Below, one piece after another: positions 39,550-48,301 of a stretch of DNA of 64,000 bases. Positions within the stretch are counted from its first letter, which is position 1; every line of letters begins with the position of its first letter. The notes beneath the pieces were generated by a model. It had not been told where the DNA came from. It made no database searches and saw only the letters and a program-made list of their open reading frames with translations. Origin of the DNA: Thermoanaerobaculia bacterium (lineage in GTDB: Bacteria; Acidobacteriota; Thermoanaerobaculia; Multivoradales; JAHEKO01); the NCBI GenBank assembly GCA_947259925.1, contig CAMYOG010000005.1, forward strand, positions 1-64,000, written 5' to 3'. The position numbers and the translations under genes were made by a program.

Positions 39550-39690
39550 CCTGCTTTTCTCACCGCCGCCCGACTGCGCGCGCGCATGCACCTGAATCTG
39601 CGCGCCTGTGGCGCCCTCGGTCGCCAAGCGCCGCATCTCCAGGCAACCAACGCTCGCTCGTTGCGGGCCGCGGTGAGAAATGCAGGCTAG
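39546..39690. mobile_element. MITE-like element with 23-bp terminal inverted repeats and CTAG duplication
   Basis: The outermost bases are CTAG on both sides (39546-39549, 39687-39690). Inside them, CCTGC(T/A)TTTCTCACCGC(C/G)GCCCG occurs at the left end and its reverse complement at the right end: 21 of 23 positions match. The 137-bp interior has no coding capacity. CTAG would be the target-site duplication, as made by CTAG-targeting transposases such as some IS5- or IS1380-type elements. The left CTAG carries the TAG stop of the E1 gene. No transposase is in the window. Confidence 0.7.
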
Positions 39691-39987
39691 GGCGGCCAGC
39701 ACGAAAAACAGGCGCAGGACACGAGAACTGCTAGCCAGCCATTCTGTGCCCTGCGCCCCGCCGCAAATGGTGAACCCTGTATCCACCTGCGAGAGGAGTG
39801 GGTTCGGACCGGATATCTCGCAAGCTCGATGCCAAGATCGACCCGGTCCGGAAATTGAGATCTAAGTTGTCTTTTTTCAGTTACTTGCGTGAAGCTGGTC
39901 CGAACTCGTGGGGGCCCACCGGGCGGTACAGCGGGACCAAGAATCTGAGTCGATTCAAGGATCTGATTCGAGCGCTCGCCGGCGGGC
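39691..39987. other. Non-coding spacer with stem-loops, no gene seen
   Basis: About 300 nt with no credible reading frame: short frames lack coding bias. It contains a 12-bp stem with one mismatch (39711-39722 with 39746-39757, GGCGCAGGACAC/GTGCCCTGCGCC), an 8-bp stem (39805-39812 with 39843-39850, CGGACCGG/CCGGTCCG) and a T-run at 39872-39877. It is more AT-rich than its flanks. It could be a terminator region, decayed mobile DNA or a structured RNA. Confidence 0.5.
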
Positions 39988-40473
39988 CTACACCAGGTCC
40001 CGGATCTCGACTCGCAAGGTCTCGAGATCGACGACGGCCACCGTCGGTCGGTCGGTGAGCCACCCGCCGACTTCGCCCGGGTTGAGCAGCAGGCCCTTCT
40101 CGACCCGCTCCTCGATCTCGTGGCTGTGGCCGAAGATCACGACGTCGTAGTCGCCGCTGCGGGCCAGCGGCACCGCCAACTCCGGGTAGTGGACGACCGC
40201 GATCCGGCGCCCGTCGGCCGAGGTGGTGCCGACGTTGGGGTGCACCTCGCCGAAGCCGACGAACTGGTTGGCGACCCCGATCCGCTCGCCGTCGTTGTTG
40301 CCGAAGACCGCCAGCACCGGGCAGGTCAGATCGCGCAACGGCTCGACCGCGAACGGCGAGACGAAGTCACCGGCGTGCACCACCAGCCCGACCTGCTCCT
40401 GATTGAAGAGCTGGACGGCCTTCCAGATGTTGGGCAGGTGGTCGTGGCTATCGGCCATGACGCCGATCTTCAT
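39988..40473 (-). CDS. YfcE/MJ0936-family metallophosphoesterase
   Basis: 161 residues. Dimetal phosphoesterase motifs in order: MADSHDH (DxH), VHAGDFV (GDxx), FGNNDGE (GNxD), VVHYPE (GH-like, His kept) and IFGHSHE (GHTH-like). Members hydrolyse phosphodiesters or phosphomonoesters of small molecules with Mn or Ni; the physiological substrate is unknown. Clean ATG at 40473. It stands alone between the E1 spacer and the M16 peptidase pair, all on the minus strand. Confidence 0.9.
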   Translation of the reverse strand: MKIGVMADSHDHLPNIWKAVQLFNQEQVGLVVHAGDFVSPFAVEPLRDLTCPVLAVFGNNDGERIGVANQFVGFGEVHPNVGTTSADGRRIAVVHYPELAVPLARSGDYDVVIFGHSHEIEERVEKGLLLNPGEVGGWLTDRPTVAVVDLETLRVEIRDLV

Positions 40474-40572
40474 CGTCTTCCCCTTCAGCCGAGCCCGGCG
40501 GGCGCCGGAATCGGCAGTAGGGTAGCGCCCGCGACCAGAGGAGTCCAGCCGGGGGAGGCTGGGCGCCGCGGC

Positions 40573-42078
40573 CTAGCCGGGAGGCTCGAGAGTCAGAGGA
40601 TCACGCAGCTCGAGGCGCACGAGCGGGTGGCCGGTGAGCTCTTCGAGCGGATCCGGCCGGCCGTCGATTCCGACGCCCATCTCCGCGGCTCGGCCGACGG
40701 CGAGGACGATCAGCGACTCGGGCTCGAGGTAGCGCGCCGCCGCGACCAGCACGTCTTCAGCGGTGACCGCCTGGATCGCCCGGTAGCGCCTCGCCCAATA
40801 GTCGTCCGGACGCTCGAGCAGCTCGTCCTCCGCCAGGTAGCCGGCGACCTCCTCGGCGGTGTCGAACGACTGGCGAATCTCGGCCAGGAGCGATTCCTTG
40901 ACCACGCGGAGCTCCTGCGGGTGGACGATGCGGGTCTGGAGCCGCCGGATCTCTTCGAGGGTCGTCTCCACCGCCCGCGCGACATTCCGGTTCGCGGTGT
41001 CGAAGAAGACCCGGAACTCGCCGGCCCAGAGCTCCCCGGTATCGAAGGAGGCGCTGGCCCGGTAGACGAGCCCCTCGGCGGTGCGCAGGCGCCCGGCGAT
41101 CCTCGACACCGCGCCGCTGCCGCCCAGGATCTCGCTCATCACCTCGATCGTCGCCGTCTCGCGATCGCTCGTCTCTCCGTCGCCGCCGTCTCCTCCGAGT
41201 CTCGACAGATGGCCGAGTCGGACCTTGGCCTGGGGGACGTTCTTCTCGATCTGATAGGTCCCGGCGACCGGCCGATGGCTGGGCGCCGGCGGCGGCCACT
41301 CCGGAACCGCCGCATCGGAGCTCTGTGGCCAGTCGGCCAGGTGCTTCGAGAGGAGCTCGACGGCGCGCTCTTTGCGAACGTTGCCCGAAACGGCGAGGAC
41401 CATGTTCGCCGGATGCCAGTAGCGACGATGAAAGGCGATGATCTGCTCGCGGCCGATCGCCTCGAGGGTGGCGGCAGTGACCGGCCGGGTGGAGAAGTGC
41501 TCCTCGCCCCACAGGAGCCACTCCCACTCGCGCTCCAGCAGGTCGAGAGGGTCTTCGTTCCGGCGCTTCATGTTCTCCGTCAGGCTGCGGTGTGCCGCCT
41601 CGATCCGATCGGGATCGAAGCGCGGACGCCGGAGCATCGCGAACAGGAGCTCGAGCCCCTCTTCGAGGCCCGGGGTGGTGACGCTGAGCGAGGCTCCGGC
41701 ACGGGTGATGCCGGCGAAGGAGTTCAGGCGAGCGCCCAGAAACGCCACCCGGTCGTCGAAGTGGTCGGCGGCCATCTCGCCGGCGCCCGCGCGGCGGACG
41801 AGGGCACCGGTCAGCGAGGCCAGGCCGCTCTGATCGGCCGGGTCGAGGAAGCTGCCGACCCGCAGAGCGACCGCGACGTCGACCAGCGGCAAGCTGTGAT
41901 CCTCGGCGACGAAGACCACCGCTCCCCCGGGCAGCTCGACCCGGTGGGCCGCCGGTTGCGGTGGCACGAAGACCGGCTCGTCGAAGCGCAGCATCCCGGG
42001 ATGAGCCAGTAAAGGCTCCTGCGCGGCTGCGGGCGTGAGCCCGAGGGCCAGGGCGAGCAGGAGCGCTGACGATCTCAT
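40573..42078 (-). CDS. M16-family peptidase homologue lacking the HxxEH zinc site (inactive subunit)
   Basis: 501 residues with a signal peptide (1-19). Both M16 lobes are present (about 45-240, 265-470), including NMVLAVSGNVRKE and the C-terminal GGSGAVSRIAGRLRTAEGLVYRASASF arginine-tyrosine motif. The position of the HxxEH motif reads GLASLTGALVRRAG, so no zinc site exists. In M16B enzymes such subunits pair with an active partner, as in mitochondrial processing peptidase. The start overlaps the stop of the active partner (ATGA), strongly suggesting a periplasmic heterodimer. Confidence 0.88.
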   Translation of the reverse strand: MRSSALLLALALGLTPAAAQEPLLAHPGMLRFDEPVFVPPQPAAHRVELPGGAVVFVAEDHSLPLVDVAVALRVGSFLDPADQSGLASLTGALVRRAGAGEMAADHFDDRVAFLGARLNSFAGITRAGASLSVTTPGLEEGLELLFAMLRRPRFDPDRIEAAHRSLTENMKRRNEDPLDLLEREWEWLLWGEEHFSTRPVTAATLEAIGREQIIAFHRRYWHPANMVLAVSGNVRKERAVELLSKHLADWPQSSDAAVPEWPPPAPSHRPVAGTYQIEKNVPQAKVRLGHLSRLGGDGGDGETSDRETATIEVMSEILGGSGAVSRIAGRLRTAEGLVYRASASFDTGELWAGEFRVFFDTANRNVARAVETTLEEIRRLQTRIVHPQELRVVKESLLAEIRQSFDTAEEVAGYLAEDELLERPDDYWARRYRAIQAVTAEDVLVAAARYLEPESLIVLAVGRAAEMGVGIDGRPDPLEELTGHPLVRLELRDPLTLEPPG

Positions 42079-43616
42079 CGGGCGCCGGTGCCGTCGGCCT
42101 CGGACGGCGGCGCACTGCCCCGACGGTAGTAGAGCGCGCGCGCCGGCCGCCCCTGCTGGAGGTAGCGACGGGCGACGTCGACCACCTCGGTCTTGCCGAC
42201 CCGCAAGATCCGGTCGGGCCAGTCGTTGATATGGCGCCACTCGCCGAGGCCGTCGTAGATCAGGAGCTGTCGCATCAGCGAGCTCGAGTCCTGGAGTCGC
42301 CGGTAGGCGTCCGCGGTGATCTGGTTCTTCACCTTGTGCAGCTCGTCGTCGGAGAACGATTCGCGGCCGAGGCGGTCCACCACGTCGCTCCACGCCGCCT
42401 CGAGCGCGCGCGGGTCGGTGTCACCACGCGACTCGGCGACGAACAGGAACGAGCCGGCACGGCGGAGCGGATGCTGCAGCACCGAGGCCGAGTACGCGAG
42501 CTGCCGATCGAGCACCAGCGACCGGTACAGCCGGCCGGTGCGGCCGTTCAGCACTCCCGCCAGCACCTGCAGCCGGTAGGAGTCCGGATGCCGGAACGGC
42601 ACCGTCGGGTAGCGGATCTGTACCTGTGGCGGACAGTCGCACTCGGCGATCAGCGGCTCCGGCCTCGGCGCGGGTGCCTCGAGGGTCGGTCGTCGGTTGG
42701 ATGCCTGGCCGGCAGCTAGTCGCCCGAAGTAGCGCCGGGCGAGCCGCTCGACGCGCTCGCGATCGAAGTTGCCGACCAGCACCGCGGTCAGGTTGGAGGC
42801 GGCGAAGTGGCGATCGAAGAAATCGCGCACCGCGGCGCGCGACGCGCCGGCGAGATCCTCGGGCTCACCGAGCGGCAGCCACGCGTACGGCAGCGCGCCC
42901 CAGAAGAGCTTGCGGTAGGTCTCGTCCAGCTCGCCGGTCGGGGTCGATCCGACCCGCAGCCGCCGCTCTTCGGCGATCACCTGCTTCTCCTTGTAGAACT
43001 CCCGAAAGACCGGGTGCCGCAGCCGATCCGACTCGAGCCAGAACCAGAGCTCCAGCTTCTCGGCCGGGAGCGTGACGTAGAACATCGTCAGGTCTTCGAG
43101 GGTGTTGGCGTTGAGCCCGGTTGCGCCAGCCTGCGAATAGAAGAGCGAGAACTCACCCAGGAACGCCGCCTTGCGCGCCAGCTTCTGAAGCTGGGCGAAC
43201 CGCGCGCGCTGCTCCTCGAGCTTGCGCTCCGACCTGGCGGACGACTTCGGGCGCGCCTCGAGGCGGGCGATCTCCGCCGCGGTTCGATCGAGATCTCCGA
43301 GCAGCCCGAGCTCGAGCTCGAGCTGACGGGCGCTGACCGTCCGTGTCCCCTTGAACAGCAGATGCTCGAGCAGATGGCTGACGCCGGTGCCGCCCCGCGG
43401 CTCGTCTGCGGAGCCGACTCGTGCCACCCACCCGGCGGCCACCGTGCTCGCCTGGGGCCGCTCGACCAGCAGGAACCGCATGCCGTTGTCGAGCGTCACC
43501 TCCTCGACCGGTAGCCGTGCCACCTGCGGCGCCGCTTCGGTGACCGTGGCGGTGAGGAGAGGCACGCTCAGGATCTGGAGGAAGAGGCCCAATCGGAGCG
43601 CTCGGGCGAACCTCAT
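42075..43616 (-). CDS. Secreted M16-family zinc peptidase (active subunit)
   Basis: 513 residues with a signal peptide (about 1-28). The inverted zinc motif HLLEH is in GVSHLLEHLLFKGT, and the third ligand is the Glu of NANTLEDLTMFYV or the later ESDRLRHPVF segment. An insertion of about 80 charged, helical residues (about 98-150; ARLEARPKSSARSERKLEEQ) separates the HxxEH from the rest of the lobe. The second lobe (about 300-490) ends with the RLYRSLVLDRQLAYSASV arginine-tyrosine motif. It should digest unfolded peptides in the periplasm with the downstream inactive partner. Confidence 0.9.
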   Translation of the reverse strand: MRFARALRLGLFLQILSVPLLTATVTEAAPQVARLPVEEVTLDNGMRFLLVERPQASTVAAGWVARVGSADEPRGGTGVSHLLEHLLFKGTRTVSARQLELELGLLGDLDRTAAEIARLEARPKSSARSERKLEEQRARFAQLQKLARKAAFLGEFSLFYSQAGATGLNANTLEDLTMFYVTLPAEKLELWFWLESDRLRHPVFREFYKEKQVIAEERRLRVGSTPTGELDETYRKLFWGALPYAWLPLGEPEDLAGASRAAVRDFFDRHFAASNLTAVLVGNFDRERVERLARRYFGRLAAGQASNRRPTLEAPAPRPEPLIAECDCPPQVQIRYPTVPFRHPDSYRLQVLAGVLNGRTGRLYRSLVLDRQLAYSASVLQHPLRRAGSFLFVAESRGDTDPRALEAAWSDVVDRLGRESFSDDELHKVKNQITADAYRRLQDSSSLMRQLLIYDGLGEWRHINDWPDRILRVGKTEVVDVARRYLQQGRPARALYYRRGSAPPSEADGTGAR

Positions 43617-43667
43617 TGAGGCAGGCTAGCACGCACGGACGGATGTAGACTCGACTCCGTTCCAGCG

Positions 43668-45989
43668 ATGACAGAGACGTCTCGGAGAGCTCTCGTACCC
43701 GCCACCGGGCTCCTGCTGGCGGCCGTCGTCGGCGCGTGGGTGGTGGCCGCGTCGACGCCACCCGACCCGATTCCGGCTTCCGCTCCGGCCGACCGCTTCT
43801 CGGCCGAGCGGGCCTCCACCGAGCTGCTAGACCTGGCGAGATCACCGCGGCCGGTCGGCTCGGCGGCGCACGCCTCGGCTCGCGAGTACTTGCTCTCCGC
43901 ATTGCAGGGCCTCGGCCTCGAACCGCAGGTGCAGGAGGCCAGGATGGTGGTGCGCAGGGAGGTCGATCGCTTCGTGGTGGTCCGGGTTCGGAACGTGCTG
44001 GCCCGTCTGTCCGGACGAGACTCGACCGGAGCCGTCGCGCTCGTGGCCCACTATGACTCGAAACCGAACACCCCGGGCGCGGGCGACGCCATGGCGGGCG
44101 TCGCGGCGATCCTGGAGACCCTGAGGGTACTGGCCGCCGGCCCGCCGCTCGACAACGATCTGATCGTGCTCTTCACCGACGCCGAAGAGCTCGGCCTGGT
44201 CGGGGCCCGGGCGTTTGTCGAGCGCCACCCCTGGGCGGAGGACGTGCGGCTGGTGCTCAACCTGGAGGGACGCGGCAGCGGTGGGCCGGCAGTGATGTTC
44301 GAGACCCGGGCCGGCAACCTGGACGTGATCCGGGGTCTTCGCCGCGCGGTGCCCGACGCCAGCGCCAGCTCGCTGAGCTACGAGGTCTACCGGCGCATGC
44401 CGAACGACACCGATTTCAGCGTCTTTCGACAGGCTGGCGTCCAGGGCTTCAACGTGGCGTTCCTGGCCAACCATCCCGCCTACCACACCATGCTCGACCG
44501 GCCGGAGAGCCTGGCGCTCGGGACGTTGCAGCACCATGGGTCGTACGCTGTCGGATTCGTCCGGCACTTCGGGAGCGTCGACCTGAGCTCGCTTCAGGAC
44601 GTGAGCGGCGGCGACGCGGTCTACTTCAACCCCTATCCGGGGCGCCTGATCGGCTACCCGGCGAGCTGGGCGCTGCCGCTCGCCCTGGCGACGAGCGTCG
44701 TCTTCCTGGGGGCGGCGGCGCTCGCCTGGCGACACCGTCGGCTGACGCCGTCGGGGGTCGGCCGGGGCCTGGTGCTCTTCGGCGCCGTCGTGGTGACCGC
44801 CGGCGGCGTCGGTTGGCTCTTCTGGTGGCTGGTCCGGAACGTCGTCGCAGGCATGCTGTTCGCTCCCCACGGCCTCGCCTACGGCGCCGGCTGGCTGGTC
44901 GTCAGCCTCGTCGTACTGATCGTCGGCACTCTCGGGCTGCTGGGAGCCTGGCTGGGTGGGGAAGGCCGGTCCCTGGAGCTCTGGGCGGGAGTCTGGCTCG
45001 GCTGGGCGATGCTCGGCATCGGCCTCGCGATCTGGCTTCCGGGCGCGAGCTACCTCGCGACCTGGCCGCTCCTCGCCGGTGCGGTCGGTCTCCTGGTCCT
45101 GGTTCTGCCGGCCCTCGCCCGGGTCACGGAGCGCGGGGAGCCGCTGATCATGGTGATCGCGGCGCTGCCGGCGGTACTGCTGCTGGCGCCGACCGTCTGG
45201 ACGGTCGCCCAGGCGCTGACCCTGGGGGCGGCGGGCGCGATCGGCGGTGCGGCCGGTCTGATGCTGACCGGCCTGGTCCCGCCCCTGGTGACTCTCCATC
45301 GGTCGACGGGCGGCAAGAGCTCGGCCTTGATGGTGGTGATCGGATTCGGTCTGCTCGCCTGGAGAGCGATCGGAGCCGAGCCGTCCGCGATTACCCCCTC
45401 GATCAACACCCTCGCCTATGCGATCGACGCGGAGAGCGGCGAGGGCTGGTGGGCGAGCCTCGACGACGAGACGGACGCCTGGACGTCGATCTTTCTCGGC
45501 GAGTCGCCGGCTCGGGACCTGGCGCCGGACGCATTCGGCCTCGGCGACACCCGAGCGCTGTTCGCGGCGGCCGATCCGGTGGTGCTGCCGCCTCCGACCG
45601 CGGAGACCGTGAGCGACTCCCGAGCGCGCGGACGCCGGGTCGAGGCGGTCGCGAGATCGACGCGCGGTGCGAGCGTGGTGCGGATCCGGGCGGAAGCTTC
45701 GGTGCCGTTCGTGGCGGTCTCGATCGAGGACGAGCGCTTCGACTTCGCCGGCGATCCGGAGGCCGAGGGGCTCGGCGAGGTGCGGATCATGGCCTTCGGG
45801 TGCGGCCCGGAGGGGGTGCGCTTCGGCTTCGAGCTCGCCGAGCCCTGGCCGATCGAGCTCGAGGTGACCGACATGAGCTGGGGCTTCGGGGCGCTGCCGG
45901 AGCCGCCCGCGGCGCGTCCACCGAGCGCCATGCCGAGCAGCAGCTGGTACACGGACGCGGTCTACGTGCGCGGTTCGTCGCTGTTGTAG
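43668..45989 (+). CDS. M28-family zinc peptidase fused to a polytopic membrane region
   Basis: 773 residues. An N-terminal membrane helix (about 10-28), then an M28 aminopeptidase-like domain (about 45-300) with zinc ligands in LVAHYDSKP (His), GAGDAMAG (Asp), FTDAEELGLVGA (Glu-Glu), LNLEGRGSGGP (Glu) and AYHTMLD (His). About eight membrane helices follow (about 325-560), then a soluble C-terminal beta-rich domain (about 590-773). The layout resembles ERMP1/Fxna-like vacuolar membrane peptidases. The active site probably faces the periplasm. mobA begins 9 nt after its stop. Confidence 0.9.
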   Translation: MTETSRRALVPATGLLLAAVVGAWVVAASTPPDPIPASAPADRFSAERASTELLDLARSPRPVGSAAHASAREYLLSALQGLGLEPQVQEARMVVRREVDRFVVVRVRNVLARLSGRDSTGAVALVAHYDSKPNTPGAGDAMAGVAAILETLRVLAAGPPLDNDLIVLFTDAEELGLVGARAFVERHPWAEDVRLVLNLEGRGSGGPAVMFETRAGNLDVIRGLRRAVPDASASSLSYEVYRRMPNDTDFSVFRQAGVQGFNVAFLANHPAYHTMLDRPESLALGTLQHHGSYAVGFVRHFGSVDLSSLQDVSGGDAVYFNPYPGRLIGYPASWALPLALATSVVFLGAAALAWRHRRLTPSGVGRGLVLFGAVVVTAGGVGWLFWWLVRNVVAGMLFAPHGLAYGAGWLVVSLVVLIVGTLGLLGAWLGGEGRSLELWAGVWLGWAMLGIGLAIWLPGASYLATWPLLAGAVGLLVLVLPALARVTERGEPLIMVIAALPAVLLLAPTVWTVAQALTLGAAGAIGGAAGLMLTGLVPPLVTLHRSTGGKSSALMVVIGFGLLAWRAIGAEPSAITPSINTLAYAIDAESGEGWWASLDDETDAWTSIFLGESPARDLAPDAFGLGDTRALFAAADPVVLPPPTAETVSDSRARGRRVEAVARSTRGASVVRIRAEASVPFVAVSIEDERFDFAGDPEAEGLGEVRIMAFGCGPEGVRFGFELAEPWPIELEVTDMSWGFGALPEPPAARPPSAMPSSSWYTDAVYVRGSSLL

Positions 45990-45998
45990 GCTGTCCCG

Positions 45999-46625
45999 AT
46001 GAACGTTTCGAGCGCGGTGTTGGGCGCGGTGCTCGCCGGCGGTGCGAGCCGACGGATGGGCGCCGACAAGGCCCGAATCGTGCTCGCCGGCAGGCGCCTC
46101 GGAGCACGCGCCGTCGAGGTCCTTCGAGCCGAGCTCGATCGGGTGGTCGTAGTCTCGCGGCGACCGGGCGACCACGCCGATCTGGGCGCCCCCGAGATCG
46201 CCGATCGTTTGCGCGACTGCGGACCACTCGGTGGGATCCACGCCGCCCTCGACCATGCCGGCGGCGACCCGGTGTTCGTACTCGCCTGTGATCTACCGGC
46301 GGTCGGCCCGGCCCTGGTCACCTACCTGCTCGGGCGAGCGCTGCCCAGGCTGACGGCGGAATCGAGTCCAGCCTGTGTGGTGCCGACGATGGGCGACCGG
46401 ACGCAGCCGCTGTGCGGGGTCTACAACGCCGCCTGCCGACCGCTGATCGAGGAGTGGTTGGCGGCTGGGGAGCGGCGGGTGCTCGAGCTGGTCGACTCGA
46501 TCGCGGTGGAGCGCGTCGAACTCCGCCCGGAGCTTTCCTTCTTTCGCGCCGACCTGCTCGACAACGTGAACGACCCGGAGACCGTGGAGAGGTTCGTCGC
46601 CGGGCTGACCGTGGCTCCGGAATGA
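45999..46625 (+). CDS. mobA: Molybdenum cofactor guanylyltransferase
   Basis: 208 residues. The N-terminal nucleotidyltransferase signature VLAGGASRRMGADKA is intact, followed by RDCGPLGGIHAALDH and FVLACDLPAVGPALV, which bind GTP and Mg2+. MobA attaches GMP to molybdopterin to make the MGD cofactor needed by formate dehydrogenases and related enzymes. fdhD follows 15 nt downstream, an association that supports the assignment. No molybdoenzyme structural gene is in the window. Confidence 0.92.
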   Translation: MNVSSAVLGAVLAGGASRRMGADKARIVLAGRRLGARAVEVLRAELDRVVVVSRRPGDHADLGAPEIADRLRDCGPLGGIHAALDHAGGDPVFVLACDLPAVGPALVTYLLGRALPRLTAESSPACVVPTMGDRTQPLCGVYNAACRPLIEEWLAAGERRVLELVDSIAVERVELRPELSFFRADLLDNVNDPETVERFVAGLTVAPE

Positions 46626-46640
46626 GGTGGGGGGACCGCG

Positions 46641-47516
46641 GTGAGTGAGGCGAGGCGGGGGAAGGATCGGGCGCCGGCCGAAGCGGTGAGCGAGGTCTCG
46701 ATCCTCGAGGTTACTGCCGGCGAGTCGCGCCGACGCGATGATCTGTTGGCGGTCGAGGAGCCGCTAGAGATCCGGGTGGTCGTCGAGAGCGACGGCCAGC
46801 GCCAGCGCCATCCGGTGGCGATCACCATGCGCACGCCCGGTCACGACCTCGAGCTGGCGGCCGGCTTTCTGCTCAGCGAAGGCGTGGTCGCGGGTCGGGA
46901 TTCGATCTGGCGGGTCGCCCACTGCGCCACGCCCGAAAGCCCCGAGAGCGAAGGCAACATCGTCGAGGCGCACCTGACGGTGGGCACCGATTTCGATGCC
47001 GAGCGCTCGAGCCGCCAGGTCTACACCACCTCGAGCTGCGGAGTCTGCGGGCGGGGGTCGCTGGAGCTGCTCTGGACGGTCAGACCCGAGCGTCCGCGGG
47101 GCGAGGCGGTCTTCGGCTCGGCTCTCCTGCGGGCCCTGCCGGACCGGCTCGAGCGCGCGCAGCGGGTGTTCGGAGCGACCGGTGGTCTCCACGCCGCCGC
47201 TCTCTGCGGCGCCGACGGCGAAATCGAGCTCCTGCGCGAGGACGTCGGCCGACACAATGCTGTGGACAAGGTCGTCGGCCATCTGCTGCTCGAAGATCGG
47301 CTGCCGGCTTCGGAGCACCTCCTGCTGGTCAGCGGACGGGCCAGCTTCGAGCTGGTGCAGAAGGCGATCATCGCCGGCATGGCGGCGCTGGCGGCCGTGG
47401 GAGCTCCGAGCAGCCTGGCGGTCGCGGCGGCGGAGGAGTACGGGCTGACCCTGGTCGGCTTCCTGGACCGCCGGCGGTTCAACGTCTACTCGGGCGGTGA
47501 GCGGATCACTCAGTGA
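46641..47516 (+). CDS. fdhD: Formate dehydrogenase accessory sulfurtransferase FdhD
   Basis: 291 residues from GTG 46641 with a GGGGGG-rich Shine-Dalgarno upstream. The sulfur-carrying Cys pair is in TSSCGVCG, and the family motifs RTPGHDLELAAGFLLSEG, GATGGLHAAAL, REDVGRHNAVDKVVG and SGRASFELVQKA are complete. FdhD passes sulfur from IscS to the bis-MGD cofactor of formate dehydrogenase. The N-terminus has an acidic extension of about 35 residues. The stop overlaps the tatD start (GTGA). Confidence 0.94.
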   Translation: MSEARRGKDRAPAEAVSEVSILEVTAGESRRRDDLLAVEEPLEIRVVVESDGQRQRHPVAITMRTPGHDLELAAGFLLSEGVVAGRDSIWRVAHCATPESPESEGNIVEAHLTVGTDFDAERSSRQVYTTSSCGVCGRGSLELLWTVRPERPRGEAVFGSALLRALPDRLERAQRVFGATGGLHAAALCGADGEIELLREDVGRHNAVDKVVGHLLLEDRLPASEHLLLVSGRASFELVQKAIIAGMAALAAVGAPSSLAVAAAEEYGLTLVGFLDRRRFNVYSGGERITQ

Positions 47517-48301
47517 CCCTGGTGCCGCCCCTGATCGACACCCACACCCACCTGTGCGATCGATCGTTCGACGGCGATCGGGCGGAGGTGCTAGCGCGGG
47601 CTCGGGAGGCGGGCGTGGGTGCCATCGTCAGTGTCAGTGAGTCGCTCGAGGACGCGCGGAAGAATCTGCGGCTGGCGGTCGAGCATCCGTTGCTGAGACC
47701 GGCTGCCGGCCTCTTTCCGACCCGGCTCGACCGGGACGAGGCAGTCGAGCTGGCCCGCTTCATCCGCGACTCGGCCGATAGCTGGGTGGCGATCGGTGAG
47801 GTCGGCCTCGACCACTGGAAGGTCCAGGCGGAGGCCGAGCGGGAGCTGCAGCGAGAGATCTTCGGCCTGTTCATCGATCTGGCGCTGGAGCTCGACCTGC
47901 CGCTCAACGTCCATTCGCGCTCGGCCGGTCGCCAGACGATCGACCTCCTGCTCGAGCGCGGTGCCGCCAGGGTGCATCTACACGCCTTCGATGGCCGGGC
48001 GGCGAAGGCGGAGCCGGCGGTCGAGGCCGGGTTCTACTTCTCGGTGCCGCCGTCGATCGTGCGCTCGAAGCAGAAGCAGAAGCTGGTTCGCCGGCTGCCG
48101 CTCTCCTGCCTGATGCTCGAGACCGACAGTCCGGTGCTCGGCCCCGATCCGAAGTCACGCAACGAGCCGGCCAACGTCCGGATCGCCGCACGGGCCATAG
48201 CCGAGCTCAAGGGCCTGGCCGAGCGGGAGGTGAACGAAGCGACCACCGAGAACGCGGTGGCTCTCTACGGCGACTGTCTGCTCTCAGATCGTCGGTCCTA
48301 G
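47513..48301 (+). CDS. tatD: TatD-family metal-dependent hydrolase/DNase
   Basis: 262 residues from GTG 47513. Metal ligands are in DTHTHL (HxH), GEVGLD (Glu), NVHSRSAG (His), HLHAFDG (His) and LETDSPVLG (Asp), the full TatD set. TatD enzymes are 3'-5' exonucleases or D-aminoacyl-tRNA-related hydrolases; the naming by family is safe, the substrate is not. FSVPPSIVRSKQKQKLVRRLPL matches archaeal-type TatD loops. Its 3' end overlaps the convergent PilZ gene by 4 nt. Confidence 0.88.
   Translation: MTLVPPLIDTHTHLCDRSFDGDRAEVLARAREAGVGAIVSVSESLEDARKNLRLAVEHPLLRPAAGLFPTRLDRDEAVELARFIRDSADSWVAIGEVGLDHWKVQAEAERELQREIFGLFIDLALELDLPLNVHSRSAGRQTIDLLLERGAARVHLHAFDGRAAKAEPAVEAGFYFSVPPSIVRSKQKQKLVRRLPLSCLMLETDSPVLGPDPKSRNEPANVRIAARAIAELKGLAEREVNEATTENAVALYGDCLLSDRRS

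Noticed and set aside
39680-39865. Small plus-strand ORF in the spacer after the E1 gene
   Set aside because: It overlaps the inverted-repeat element end, has no coding bias or Shine-Dalgarno, and its product is low-information.
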